Below are positions 1 to 11,390 of a stretch of 64,000 bases of DNA, one piece after another. Each line of letters begins with the position of its first letter. Position 1 is the stretch's first letter. Position numbers and translations under genes: made by a program. This DNA is from Polytrichum commune (Eukaryota > Streptophyta > Polytrichopsida > Polytrichales > Polytrichaceae), in assembly GCA_950295325.1 (NCBI GenBank), contig OX485806.1, forward strand, positions 2,790,001 to 2,854,000, given 5' to 3'. Below the pieces are notes generated by a model. The model was not told the DNA's origin. It saw only the letters and a list, made by a program, of their open reading frames with translations, and searched no databases.

Positions 1-600
1 CCATGTACCAAAAATAAGCACCAAAAACAACATCTTCAAGCCTAGGAAGAAACCTTAAAGAAAAGAGGCAATGTACTTCTGTGAACTGTGAGGCCAAAAC
101 CACCCCCCTTAAGCGTCCTAGTCCGGGTGATGGCTTTGAGAATCACATGCATCTCCTACAACCTTGAACCATGTGCAAGGTAATATTCACAAGTCGTTTC
201 AACTCATTGTGCTTTACTAATGTTAGCCTCTTGGCTTGTGGTAGAGTTGGCTTTCTCAAGAGCCCAACCCGCGGCTTTAGCCACACATGCCCTTAGGGAC
301 AGTCCCCTTGCTCGTTTAATCTTCACTTCCTTTTTCTTGTTGTTGCAAGAATCTTCCACATTCTCCATTAATAATGCAAGTGAGTTATTTTGACCAAGAG
401 GTGCAAGTGTTGAAAAACACTTTTCTCAATGGTTAACACACTCATACAAACCCACACGTGGCACCAACTAGCCTAAATGAATCTAACTACTTAGCCACCA
501 CTAAAATGGCCTAATGTGATTAAGTTCTTAATGTGCTAACACCCACTAATTGGGCTCAGCCTTACTAACCCCTAAACTTCCTAATGGCGGTTTGCCACTA
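1..600. other. Gene-free stretch
   Basis: AT-rich sequence with stop codons in all frames. I see no domain, tRNA or TIR element in it. It leads directly into the 49-bp tandem array. Confidence 0.5.
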
Positions 601-893
601 AGCAGCTTAGCTGCAGTATGTATCAGTTCGACTAGCTGAGCCTGGTAACAGCACTTAGCTGCAATCTGTAGCCTTCGACCAGCTGAGCCTGGTAACAACA
701 CTTAGCTGCAATCTGTAGCCTTCGACCAGCTGAGCCGGTAACAACACTTAGCTGCAATCTGTAGCAGTTCGAACCAGCTGAGCCTGGTAATAGCACTTAG
801 CTGCAATCTGTAGCAGTTCGACCAGCTGAGCCGGTAACAGCACCGAGCTGCAATCTATAGCCTTCGACCATCTGAGCCTGGTAACAACACTTA
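601..893. repeat. Tandem array, about 49-bp unit, six copies
   Basis: Six consecutive copies of a unit that runs roughly AGCTGCAATCTGTAGC, then TTCGACCAGCTGAGCC, then TGGTAACA. Copies differ by a few substitutions and by small indels (CAGTTCGA versus CCTTCGA; GCCTGG versus GCCGG). The first and last copies are the most diverged, as expected when an array homogenises in the middle. The unit holds the palindromes AGCT and CAGCTG. No reading frame stays open across it. Confidence 0.9.
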
Positions 894-3863
894 GACTGCC
901 TTTAAGCACAGCCACCTTATCCCCTAATCAAATGTTCTCTAATCTCTTCTTCTTCTTTTTTCTTTTTTCCTTAACTAATGAACTAATCTACCACACTAAC
1001 TTCACTAACAACTACCTAATCCTCCTAGGCAATCTCAAGCTCTAAGAGCTCACTCATTTGGGAGGCATTGAGAGAGAGACTAACTTATTAACTTCACTAA
1101 AAACTAATCAACCCACACACGTGGCTCAAGCTCTTAAGAGCTCGCTCTCTTGAGAGCACTTGAGAGAGAGAGGAAAAATGAGAGAGAAAACACCTTAAGT
1201 AGCAAAGAGGGGAAGAGGGAGAGAGGGAGAGAGAGAGGTGAGGATAGGGTGAGAGGATTAGCACCCCCAATCACAATCCTTTAACCTTCTCCTCCAAAGT
1301 AGGGACTAATCCCCATCCACCAAGCTTCCTTCTTCCTAAACTACCAAGGTGGATCCAAAAGTGGGCATTTAACCCATGGAGCTCACCTTACCTCACCTTA
1401 CCCCCTACTCACATTATCAAGGCATACTCTTATTGAATTCAACCTTGAAATAATCACACAACACATTCTAAAGCCTAAACTTAAATCCAAACCACACTTC
1501 ACTCTTTTTATGTTTTGTGAATAATCATAACACATCAAAGTCAAACTAAAATTGGTTTCGAAGAGTTAATCACCACATGTGGGCACCATTTTGGGCTCAC
1601 ATGAACCCACCAGCATCAACCACGATGTGCGGCAAGATGTTGAGCATGGAATTCTCCTCTTTGTCCCAAATATCATAGGGCCGGTCAAAAACACCCTTTG
1701 ACTTTTGAGCAACATCATGGTTTGCCCGAAGATCGTGAAACCAATGTGTATTGGCGTTTTGCCCTTGTCTTCAACAATTATAAAAGGGATTTGATCTTCA
1801 TCACCACCTTGTTTATTGCACAACACTAACCATTTGAGATTTCACACATTTGGAGTCCCAAATGCACAACCCTCCAGCTCTTAGTCACACGATAGTCATA
1901 CTACTTGCATTGAGAATAATCGGCCAAAGAAAAACCTTCAGCCGCAAGATTACTCTAAGCCAACATCCAAACCCTCAACGACAACAAACCCTCCAACCGC
2001 TCCAACACTCTAAACCAAAATCATAATCCCTTTTCACAACAAATCCTACATCCACACCAACATTCTCAAGCAAAAACAAAACCCTCAATTGGAACATAGA
2101 GAGAACTTGGAAATCCTAGGAAACAATTAGAGAGGGGAAAGATGATGACGACTAGACCCACATCATCTACCCTCTATAGGTCCAAAATGGACAAAAGTTC
2201 AATGATTTCATCCATTCCTTTCAACCCATCCCATTCATATCTTCACCCTACTTTAATATTTGTTGGTATTCATTATTGGAGAACCTATATTACTTCTAAG
2301 GAAAATATAAATTCCCCGCATACTCACATCCCTATCTTATATATAATCAATTTTTGTCATTTTGGAGTACCCTTTATTTTCCTAAATGGTTTTGTAAGTT
2401 TTATTCACATGTAAGATGTGCCACCCTATATTTGTTTCCATGTTGTTTGCTAAATTTTCTAAGCAAAATCCCTGGAAAAATGAAAAATGTATCATTTTAT
2501 TTGATTTTTTGGTATGCGTATCACCAAGATGATTATGTATGTATGAAATGTAAGTTAGAAACAAAACATCATATTGATGAACTTGAATGACAAGTTTTCC
2601 ATTTTATTAAAAAATGTGGTTCACAATCTATACATAGTATAATCATATATTGTTATGCATTTTAAAACGAGTTGTGGATTTTCATAAGATGAACACGCTA
2701 CAAAATATCCATGCAAACTCATGTCGTCTTCAATTGATGAAGTTTTTCACAAGTTTTTGCTTCGAAAATGCTTACACAAAGCCCATGACCTTATAGAGAA
2801 AGTTCAACGGCTTTATAGAGAAATGTGTTCTTCAACTCTGTGTGAACAATTTTGCTTCATTGATGTTTTCTAGAACAAGCTTGCAAATCTCACTTTATGC
2901 CTAATCTTGAAATACACAAAACCCTAGGGAAAATAAGGGTTAAATGCAATGAACTACAGTCCTCTTCATCGAGTTATTAGAGTTATTTATAGTGTCTCTC
3001 AAAGAGGGATGAAACCATGGGTTTGGTCCTTCTTCGAGAAAACTTTATAGTAAGAGCTCGTTAGCTCATTGTATATCGGAGCTATTTTGATGTCAAGAGG
3101 AACTTTTGAAACCTCCTCTTTCGACCTCTCAAACTTTGAGAGAATCATAATATCTAAAATAGGGTATGTGCATGGGATCATGCCCCCTAAAACCCACATC
3201 AGCCTATGCAAGGCTAGATTTGCCCACCCGTCCTAGTACGGCAAACTAAGAAACAAATTTTAAATAACATGACTGCACTATTTGTGTTTGATAATTCAAA
3301 CATTAAGAAAATGTGGGTGACCTTGTGTTAATTCTCATAAACTCAAGGTTTGGAACTAAACCCATGGTTTCATCTCCGTTTCTTTACAAATAACTCTATT
3401 CTAACAAGACTATCAACAATGGTGCGGAACGGCATGTTCCTCATCGATCACATGTTTCCCACAATGACACAAATCTAAGACATGTGAAAATGATGAGATC
3501 ACACCAAAGGGGTGTGAACATTGTGACATGTCCTTGACTTAACCCTTCCAAGCTCGAGAAGCTATCTAGGTAGTCGGATCTCGTAACATCGGTTAGCACG
3601 TTTTCCATCCACCAAACAACAATGATGACCTTATTAGGGTAAGTGGAGGGAGTACATCAAAACGGCCAAAAAGAAACGGTCACATGGGAAGGCTCGCTAC
3701 AAGCATGGCTTGTGTAACTTAGCTATTGGTGATACTAGGTGTGGGAGCTTTGGTGAGATGGGATTTCGTCTCTCTCATTCATCCAACCAAAAAATCTCAA
3801 AATATATGCAGCCCAGGGATTATGTTTTTACTTGATTTGACACCGAAATGCCATTAAATAATA
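894..3863. other. Gene-free stretch with GA-rich tract
   Basis: Mostly low-complexity AT-rich DNA. A purine-rich GAGAGA tract lies at about 1140-1250. On the minus strand at 1566-1826 there is an 86-residue open frame with no recognised domain and no evident splice partners; it may be a transposon scrap. I see nothing else I can support here. Confidence 0.4.
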
Positions 3864-4185
3864 TTATTAGTGTGGGCCATGCTAATTATCTAGTCATGGT
3901 GGAATAATTAACATGGGTCCAAGACCCCGGGCCTTCTTCTAGGCATGCATGAGGATTCCAACCAACTTATTTAAAAATATTAGTTATAGAACAAAAGTAG
4001 CACAAAATAAAATAATCATCCACATTAATTTTTTAGAAGAAAAAAAAACAAGTATTATGGCCCATGCTAGTTTTCTACTAGAAATTAATGTGAGAATTAA
4101 TGTGGCCCACATTAATCTCGTTGTGAAAATCAAGAGTGGGCCCTTGAAAAATATAGTGGCCACAATAATAAGACTATTTAGTGTA
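3864..4185. mobile_element. MITE-like TIR element, family T1, copy A
   Basis: About 320 bp beginning TATTAGTGTGGGCC and ending in a degenerate inverted counterpart (GTGGCCACAATAATA). The interior shares a recognisable order of blocks with copies at 9.41, 11.39 and 39.81 kb: a GGTGGAAT block, a CTTCCAACCAAC block, a CACATTAATTTTTTAGAA block and a final GTGGCCCAC-type block. It has no coding capacity, so it is inferred to be a non-autonomous DNA transposon. The target-site duplication was not resolved. Confidence 0.7.
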
Positions 4186-5513
4186 GCTTTGAAGGACCCA
4201 AACTAGTGTGAACCAAGTTATTTGAGTTAAATAGGCAACAAACATACCGGAGGGGGGATGGTCAAATTTATGTGTTAGATGGATGAGAGGTACGCTCATA
4301 TGCGATAATTTTCCTCTCACTGGGAGATTTGCCCATCCCTTATTAGTAAGAACTTACCATCTCTTCACATAAATATACTATAGGTAGCAAGGCCTTTTTG
4401 CTATCATTGTATTTGAGAAGAACACACCTACATAGGTGCGTTTTATGTTGGCATAAGAAATTAGGGCATGTGTACATTAGTGACTAAAGGCCATGACCAC
4501 TGCTTTGTAAACTTTCTCATTGGTTGGAAATTGAGTGATAATCCCATTTCAGTTCACATCATGTCATTATGGTGGAGAATGGTAAATCATGTTAAATCAT
4601 GGTTATTCATATTAGAGAATGGTGGAGAAAGTGATATGGAGTTCTATATATGTTGAAATGAATAATGTTTGGTGGTCATCCAAAATTTAGCAAGTACATT
4701 CACTGTGTAATAAATGTCATGTCATGTCATTTTCAGAGACTTAACTTATCATTGCAATCTTGAAGGCTTATAAATGAAACAAAAGTGATTTTAAAGCCAA
4801 GGAAGCCAAAAAGGGTTATGGGTTTACAAGTACCTCAAGATGGTGTCAAACCAATTATATTCTTTAGAGGGACAGAGTGCATTAGCCTCCTTGAGATAGA
4901 GGTTAATATCAACTCGATGATCCAATTACAAGAAAGACTTATAACTCCCTAACACTACATCCCGAAACAATGATTGAAACTTATTTTTATAGAATTAAAA
5001 AATGTTTATATCCAAAAATAATAATTCAAATGCGGTTGCTATCCAAATGGAACAACAAAGTTAAAAGTTTTAGCGATATGTTTTTGACACCCAAGGTCAT
5101 TCACATGGGTAAAGAGTCAACCTAATTGCACATACCAATGTATGTGGTGGCATTCCATCCATTAAGAAGGTGAAAACTTGACAACAAACTATTCTACAAC
5201 TTGGAAATTGTAATGCTCACTTGCTTTAAATCCACACAATATATCAAATTTCTTTGAGTAGTGTGTTGTAGTCTAGCTAGAATGAATTGCATGACATAAT
5301 AGCAGGCATGGATGGATGCTCTTTATGATAGAGAATAGATGGCATCAATAAGAGAATATTCATTGTAGCATGAGTCAGTAGGGTGAATCTCATAATATAA
5401 CGCTCACATAGAAAATATAGCAAGGGTTGAAGGGAGATATTGGTCAAGAACCTTGGAACTACCATATGCTTGGGAGAGGTTCTTTTGAGATTAGAATTGG
5501 GAATGAACAAAGA
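4186..5513. other. Gene-free stretch
   Basis: AT-rich sequence. A segment near 5085-5130 (CCCAAGGTCATTCACATGGG) resembles one at about 14265, so it probably derives from a dispersed repeat. No gene seen. Confidence 0.4.
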
Positions 5514-6087
5514 ACTCTTAGGGGCACTTTATATTAGGGCCCATTTCTAGGGCCCATTTCCAAACCCTAGGCATCAACCAATGAGAGTGCTTAGATTCCC
5601 AAATGGGCCCTAATATAGGCCCAAGGGCTTTATATTGAGAGTCCGCCCACTTCTCCTAAAGCTTGCATGGCGGGTGACATGGCGGCGTTTTGGAGGGAAA
5701 AAATTGGGCCGAAGGCAAAAAAATGGGTCGAGGGTTTATGGAGACCTACTTCGCACCTACGGTCCACTTCACCCAACTTCCGTCATATAGTCATTTATGA
5801 CTTTATGACTTTATGACTTTATGACTTTAGTTCAAGCAAGGGCATGATTCATTTAAGACAAAGTGGGCCGTGGATTGGGCCTTATAATATAAAATCCCTA
5901 GGCCCATTTGGAAGGCCCACTTTAAAGTAGAATTTCCAATTTGGGCCCTACAAGTGGGCCTATGGACTTTATATTGCAAGGCCCACTCAACGGCCCACTT
6001 TGTAAAGTAGGGCTAAAGTTAAGGCCCACTTCAAGTCCAAGTGGGCTCAACTCCAAATGGGCCCTAATATAAAGTGCCCCTTAAGAG
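5514..6087. mobile_element. TIR element with GGGCCC subterminal repeats, family T5
   Basis: Both ends carry the same roughly 27-bp or longer inverted repeat, reading GGGGCACTTTATATTAGGGC inwards at 5521 and its complement ending at 6080. The flanking ACTCTTA/TAAGAGT extends the symmetry. Inside, GGGCCC or TGGGCC-type words recur many times, a pattern typical of subterminal repeats bound by hAT-type transposases. No transposase is encoded, so it is non-autonomous. Short TATGACTT repeats lie near 5789-5829. Confidence 0.8.
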
Positions 6088-6898
6088 TGGTTTGCGGCCC
6101 TTTATTATTAGCTTATATGAAGGGGTTCTTTTCATGAATAGTCACTTTCATCCAAAATGGATGAGCTTACCCGAACACCACAAAGCTCGAGCCCCATTGA
6201 TTGGGCCTCACCGCGTGGGTATAATCACAAAGGCCATGTCACCAAAAGAAGTTCAAATCTATGCATCGGGTACATTCAAGCCCCATGGGTGGTGGTGGGA
6301 AGAATGATGTCATTCTTGAGAGGCCCAAGGCAATCCAAACAAGGGTGGGGGGTGTGATGAGGCATTCGTCATCCATTCAAAACCATGTACAAAGTGACTC
6401 CATTGTTTCTGGATTGTTCAGTGATCTTCGTGCCCTTTTACTTTTTTACTTTTTTGGGGCCTTGGGCATTGTGAAACCTTCAAGTACCCCCTTGCAATGA
6501 GGATGTTTTAAGATCGAGGGACACATGACTCAATATCACTTAAAGACCTGCATGCATATTCTTAGATCCACGAGTATGATATCTAAAAATTGAAGTATTA
6601 TGTGGACCGCCACACTAGTTTACTTTCGTCCACATACAATGTACCTGACCCACTTATGAAATCGAAATGGATAAAGTTATGGTGCGTGACTTGTTTCGGC
6701 TCCTTTTAATGTTCATTATTTCCATCCTTTTGTTCTTGTTTTGGCAATGAGCATGTGTCATTCATGGCCTCATAACACTCCTATCGAACTACACTCATAG
6801 AGTGGGCCACATGAAAGTGGATGAGAGGGAATTGTTGCACATGAGCACATCTCTCATTCATCCATGTTAAAGAAAACATGTCTTCTGTAGGGTCCTTG
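6088..6898. other. Gene-free stretch
   Basis: Several short overlapping open frames at about 6074-6500 show no domain and no splice-joinable neighbours. I treat them as chance. Confidence 0.4.
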
Positions 6899-8160
6899 CT
6901 ACATTGTTTATGGTATTTAGTGTCACATATGTTATATGTTAAGGGCCTAAGCTAGATGCTTAGATGTGGTATACTTGGATTAAAAGATTTAAGGTTTGAT
7001 CAAGCAAGAAATAAAGACTAACCATGCTTTGTTATACTTAGCATGTGAGCGGATGGTGTTTGGAGTCGAACAACTCCGAAAGGAAGAAGTGGGTCAGACA
7101 AACCCAAAAATAATGGTGCACAACGGCTAGAACAACCCATGAAGGAATTGTGCACATGAGTTAGACAACTACCAATTGAATATCTTTGTGTCACAGTTAG
7201 ACACCTCCCTCTGGAAGATCTTTGTATTGGAGTTAGACAACTCCAACTAGAAGATATGGTTCAGAAGTAGACAACTCCCAATGGATGGATGTTGTTCATG
7301 GGAGCTACACAATTCTTAATGAATAAAAAAATATAGTTGGAATTGGACAGTTCCAACTAAAGAATGGATGAATGGATCTAATTGAAATTAGATGTTTCCA
7401 ACTAGAAGAATGGATGATTGGAACAAGTTGGAATTAGACAATTCCTACTAGAAGAATAGGTGAATGCATCGACTTGGAATTAGGCAGTTCCAACTAGAAG
7501 AATGGATGATTGGATCAAGTTGCAGTTAGACATTTCCAACTAGAAGAATAAATGAATGCATCAAGTTGGAATTAAACAATTCCAACTAGTGGAGTGTGAT
7601 TGAGCCAAGAGAGAGATGATTCGTAGTAGAACGAAACATAGAGATATGACTAGAAGACTTTAATATATGAGAAATAAAAAGTGTAAGTAGTGTTTTGGCA
7701 TAAAAGGGAGCTTAGGGAAGGAGAGAGAATATTTTGTCTCTCTCCTATTGTCAAGTGGTTTGAGCTCATATGCAATCACAATCCTGTGGTTAAGTTGTAA
7801 AGATTTTCGAATATACAAAGTTTGGAAGCTCATAATCTAGTGTTTCAGGTGCATTCTCGAGTGTATTATTGTTGTGAAAAAGAGGATCATGACACTAGAG
7901 GTATCAAAGTGTCATGTAGGCTACTTGTCAATATGATATTATGCGTCAACATAGGTAAGTTTTTTAAGTGATAATTGTTTACATTATAAGATGTAGTGTA
8001 GCACATTGGGGTATTTGAGATGATATTTATGTGATTTACTATGAAAGGGGAAGATATTATCAAGCATACTAATGCCAAGTGTCATTTGTGTACACTTTAG
8101 TGAACTTGTAGACGTTTGTGTGACATAGGCATACACCTCAAACCACTACACCATTTACGA
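6899..8160 (-). mobile_element. TIR element, family T2, minus-oriented copy split by an insertion
   Basis: The segment 6899 to about 6970 (TATGGTATTTAGTGTCACAT, then AAGGGCCTAAGCTAGATGC) is the reverse complement of the right end of the element at 25195-25729. The homology resumes at about 7890 (CTAGAGGTATCAAAG) and continues to 8160. The roughly 920 bp between has no counterpart in the 25-kb copy and contains the 59-bp hairpin array. The left end at 8148-8160 is shared with the next, oppositely oriented copy. Confidence 0.7.
7060..7600. repeat. Hairpin-forming tandem array, about 59-bp unit
   Basis: Roughly nine or ten degenerate units, each with a core like GGAATTAGACAATTCC followed by AACTAGAAGAATGGATGA. 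The core is an inverted repeat around a 4-nt AGAC loop. At 7227-7246 the arms are TTGGAGTT and AACTCCAA; at 7564-7587 they are AGTTGGAATT and AATTCCAACT around AAAC. Arm substitutions are often matched on both sides. Later units (7330-7590) are cleaner than earlier ones. Confidence 0.8.
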
Positions 8161-8670
8161 TATTTAGTGTCACATGCATAATAGTGTCACTTGCCTTGTT
8201 TCGAGGCTTATGTTGGGTTACAATAATGATTCACAACTTCATCATAAGTATCACCTCAAGACACTTGGTGTTCAAGTACGCTTACTAATATATTGGCACG
8301 AGTATGTTCATTAGTGTTATGAGGTGCATGCAGATGTTACATAATGGTCTACGAATTGACTAAAATGTACACAAATGATACATGCGATCCTCAAGAATAT
8401 CTTCTCGCATACTAAACTGTAAACATGTGACAATTGCCATTGATACACTCAAAAATATCTTCTTCTTGCATATTAAAACCCAAGGCTACCATCAAAAGTA
8501 TCCCAATGTGCTACTGTGAATGTCATAATGTAGGTATTTTTTCACTTAAAGAAGTTACTCATGTTCACAAATGGAATTAGCAAGTCGAACACTTTAAGAC
8601 CCCTAGGCATCTAGTTTAGGCCCTTCACAAAAAGTATATGTGACACTAAATACCATAAATGGTGCATTGA
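8148..8670 (+). mobile_element. TIR element, family T2, plus-oriented copy
   Basis: It starts CTACACCATTTACGATATTT and ends at a TGACACTAAATACCATAAAT block, giving TIRs of about 28 bp. The interior aligns block for block with 25195-25729: a GACACTTGGTGTTCAAGT block, a TTATGAGGTG block and a GGCATCTAGTTTAG block. There is no coding capacity. A further inverted partial copy abuts it at about 8640-8846. Confidence 0.75.
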
Positions 8671-8846
8671 ACATACTCATGCCAAGATATTAGTAAGCGC
8701 ACTTGAACGCCAAGTGTCATGAGACGATACCGATGGTGAAGTTGTTAACCATTAGTGTAACATAGCATATGTCTGAAAATATATAGGGTCAGTGACACTA
8801 TTATACATGTGACACTAAATACCATACATGGTGTAGTTCATCTCAA
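8640..8846 (-). mobile_element. Partial inverted copy of family T2
   Basis: The reverse complement of 8665-8846 aligns with 8148-8312, including the terminal CTACACCATGTATGGTATTT. Together with 8148-8312 it makes a large inverted repeat with arms of about 165-180 bp and a spacer of about 350 bp. Confidence 0.7.
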
Positions 8847-9412
8847 GAAGCGCCGAATTCTAGAAAGTTAACACAAACTTCGCCTTAATTATTCCAAGAT
8901 ATAAAATAGCTGGATCGTCTTCTTCTTTTCAAATAATTTGTGGGACATATCTTTAGCACAATTTGTGAGACCTCTACAATTCTATGTAGGAATCGTTTTT
9001 CTACACCCCAAGCTCAATGTAAGTTGTTAACCTTTTGAACAATTTGAATGAGGTGCCTAAGTACAAGTTTACACTAGGGTTCAAGACCATAGGAACTTTG
9101 AAATTGAGCAATCCTATTAGTTGAGAGCAAAACAACTATGGACCTAAGGAGTTTCAAGGTTTGAACCAAGTATGCAAAAAATGAAGGGGTGTTATGATTG
9201 TGGCACCACTTTCCCACCATATATCAGCGGGCCCAACTCAAGAAAATACTCCACCCAATCAGGAACTCAAATATCAAGCTTGCTAGGTTCATAATTGAGC
9301 CCAAAAAGTAAGATCCATAAAGGGGTGTTGTCGACCCCGAGTTTCTTGGACTAGGACCCCCAATGTAAACCCACCCTCAACTATCTTAGGCTTCCATCAA
9401 TAGATGAATTAG
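8847..9412. other. Gene-free stretch
   Basis: AT-rich sequence with no recognised element or gene. Confidence 0.4.
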
Positions 9413-9779
9413 TTGTATTAGTGTGGGTGAAAAGTTAACATAGAAACAATCAATATGGGCCACACTAATTTTCTAGTCAAGGTAGAATCACCATTGGTCC
9501 AAGAGCTTGGGTCTTCCCCCAAGTCTTCAAAAGGACTTCCAACCAACATCGTACACAAATAAAATAATCGCCTTATATCAAAAGTAGGAAAAAAACAACC
9601 ATTGATCACCCACATTGTTTTTTAGAAGAAATAAAACAACTATTGTGGTCCATGCTAAGTTTATGCTAGAAATTAAGTATGGGTTGATCAATGTGGTCCA
9701 CATCAATTCTCATCATGAGAATCAACATGGGCTCTAGAAAATTAATGTGGCCCACAATAACATGGCTACTTAGTGGAAC
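9413..9779. mobile_element. MITE-like TIR element, family T1, copy B
   Basis: It begins TATTAGTGTGGG and ends near GTGGCCCACAATAACATGGC. The internal blocks occur in the same order as copy A (3864-4185) and copy C (11391-11734). Its right end abuts the large foldback at 9780. Confidence 0.75.
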
Positions 9780-9942
9780 TCATAACATTATTCAGATCCA
9801 TAACATTGTTATGTAAGACTGACAATATTCCACAAAATATTCCCGAATATTTCTCACATTCAACATGAATGTGAGAAATATTCAAGAATATTTTGTGGAA
9901 TATTGTCAGTCCTACATTGTTATGGATTTGAACAATGTTATG
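9780..9942. repeat. Long near-perfect foldback (inverted repeat)
   Basis: Two arms of about 80 bp meet at a very short centre near 9863 (CATTCAACATGAATG). The core arms share GACTGACAATATTCCAC on the left and its exact complement at 9894-9910. The outer parts (CATAACATT and AATGTTATG) pair with a few mismatches and one small indel. No open frame. It could be a small foldback transposon or the template of a hairpin RNA; the sequence cannot tell which. Confidence 0.9.
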
Positions 9943-10305
9943 CTTTCAGTGACATAGTATTATGTATTTGATAATGACCATAGGGTGGCCCAACAAACTC
10001 TTGAAACAACATCTTAATTAATAATCAACATTTTCATTGCTTTGTTGATCTCTTTTATTTTTATAAGTGCCATATTATCCTATTCTAAGGCCATTGTATA
10101 CTAAAAGTAGGATATTTACATCATACACCACCCTTTGGGAGATTATGATGTACGAAATCAAATGCTAGGCAAAAACATGTCCCATCACACATGCATGTAC
10201 GGTAAGCACATCAAATAATCTGATTCATGTGGGCCACCATTCGAGTTACACATAGTTATAGCTATTCACTAAAATTATAATTTTCTGCTCATGTAAAACA
10301 AACAA

Positions 10306-10406
10306 CCACACTAATTATTGTATTTAGTGTCATAAGGTGTTTTATGTCATTGTGTCATTAGGTTTACATATAATTTTGAGCAAGACGATTAGAATTGGTG
10401 GCACTA
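10306..10406. mobile_element. Deleted derivative of TIR family T3
   Basis: It joins the left end (TTGTATTTAGTGTCAT) directly to the right end (TTTGAGCAAGACGATTAGAA, then TGGCACTAAG) of the elements at 18754 and 20371, and lacks most of the interior. A family T4 element begins at its right edge. Confidence 0.6.
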
Positions 10407-10911
10407 AGGATCACTTCACAAACGAGCCAAGAGCCGTGTCCATGAAATTGTGGGAGCCCAAAGGAAAGTGTCCAAAGACCATCCCAAGACACCTCCAAAA
10501 TTATGCAGTGTGGTCATGGATCCTCAAGTGTAGTGTGAAGTCATATGTGACCGGGCCCTCAACCAAATGCTATTCCTATAAATTTCTATTCACACGGGGT
10601 CCTCACACATGATTAAATAGATAAATCAACGGTTGTGAGCATTCAAAGTGCCATGGTCTCCCAGTTTTATGTTGGGCCTACCTCCAAGAGGTGGTTTTGG
10701 AAAATAATCCAAGTGACCATGAAACATGATCCATTCGATGCCATATAGGAATCCATGTAGACTTTACGTCCATCTTGCATTCACATACTCCGTTGGTCCC
10801 TCAAGCGTAGTGTGAAGCGAACTTGGACCGGCTCCACCTTTTCCACCAATGAGAGTGCTTGAAGTGTACTGGTCACGCATGGGCTCTCAGTCTTGTGTGT
10901 GAAGTGGCCCC
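10407..10911 (-). mobile_element. TIR element, family T4, about 505 bp
   Basis: It runs from CACTTCACAAACGAGCCAAG to TGTGTGTGAAGTGGCC, which are inverted counterparts. The whole length is a reverse-oriented relative of 26971-27474 with the same order of blocks: a GGGAGCCCAAAGG block, TCCTCAAGTGTAGTGTGAAG, CTCAACCAAATGCTATT, GGTCCTCACACATGAT and CCTCAAGCGTAGTGTGAAGC. Open frames inside (for example 10337-10612) are not conserved in the sister copy. Confidence 0.8.
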
Positions 10912-11390
10912 AATAAGTACATTCAATATTTTAGTGTAGTTACTTGATCTTTTGAAAGTGGTGCCCGGGTCGGGCAGGCCATTGAAAGAATGTGGTCATT
11001 CTGGTGGGGGGTGGGGGGTGGGCTCTCGAGTCTCGAGTACAAGTAGGTATGGTGACATCCCTTGCATATAATGCTTACTTACTAGTAAGTTGGAATGCAC
11101 TTACTATTGTCAAATGTCATCATCAAAACTAGCCAACTTAATCATCTCCTAGTAGCCCCACCCACGTTTATTGGTGCGGGCCACCAGTGAACAATTCCTA
11201 TCAACACTAGTTAAATCCAATGGTTGTCACTGGCCAAACTGGAGCTAAAAGTGGTCCATGTTGGTAAGAGTCGTTTGATGGTCACCCACACCAATAAGTG
11301 TGAGCATGTTATGAGTTAACTCAACTTAACTTTTCAAGTATGTGGAAGCAACGAATGGGGAGAGCCAGATACCACACTAAATGATTCTAT
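10912..11390. other. Gene-free stretch
   Basis: Contains a G-rich run near 11005-11025 and words resembling family T1 (GGGCCACC). No gene recognised. Confidence 0.4.

Noticed and set aside
7890-7910. GAGGTATCAAAGTG as a Copia-type primer-binding site next to a solo LTR.
   Set aside because: The same bases align with the interior of family T2 at 25.7 kb, so homology to T2 explains them better. No LTR pair or retrotransposon coding sequence is present.
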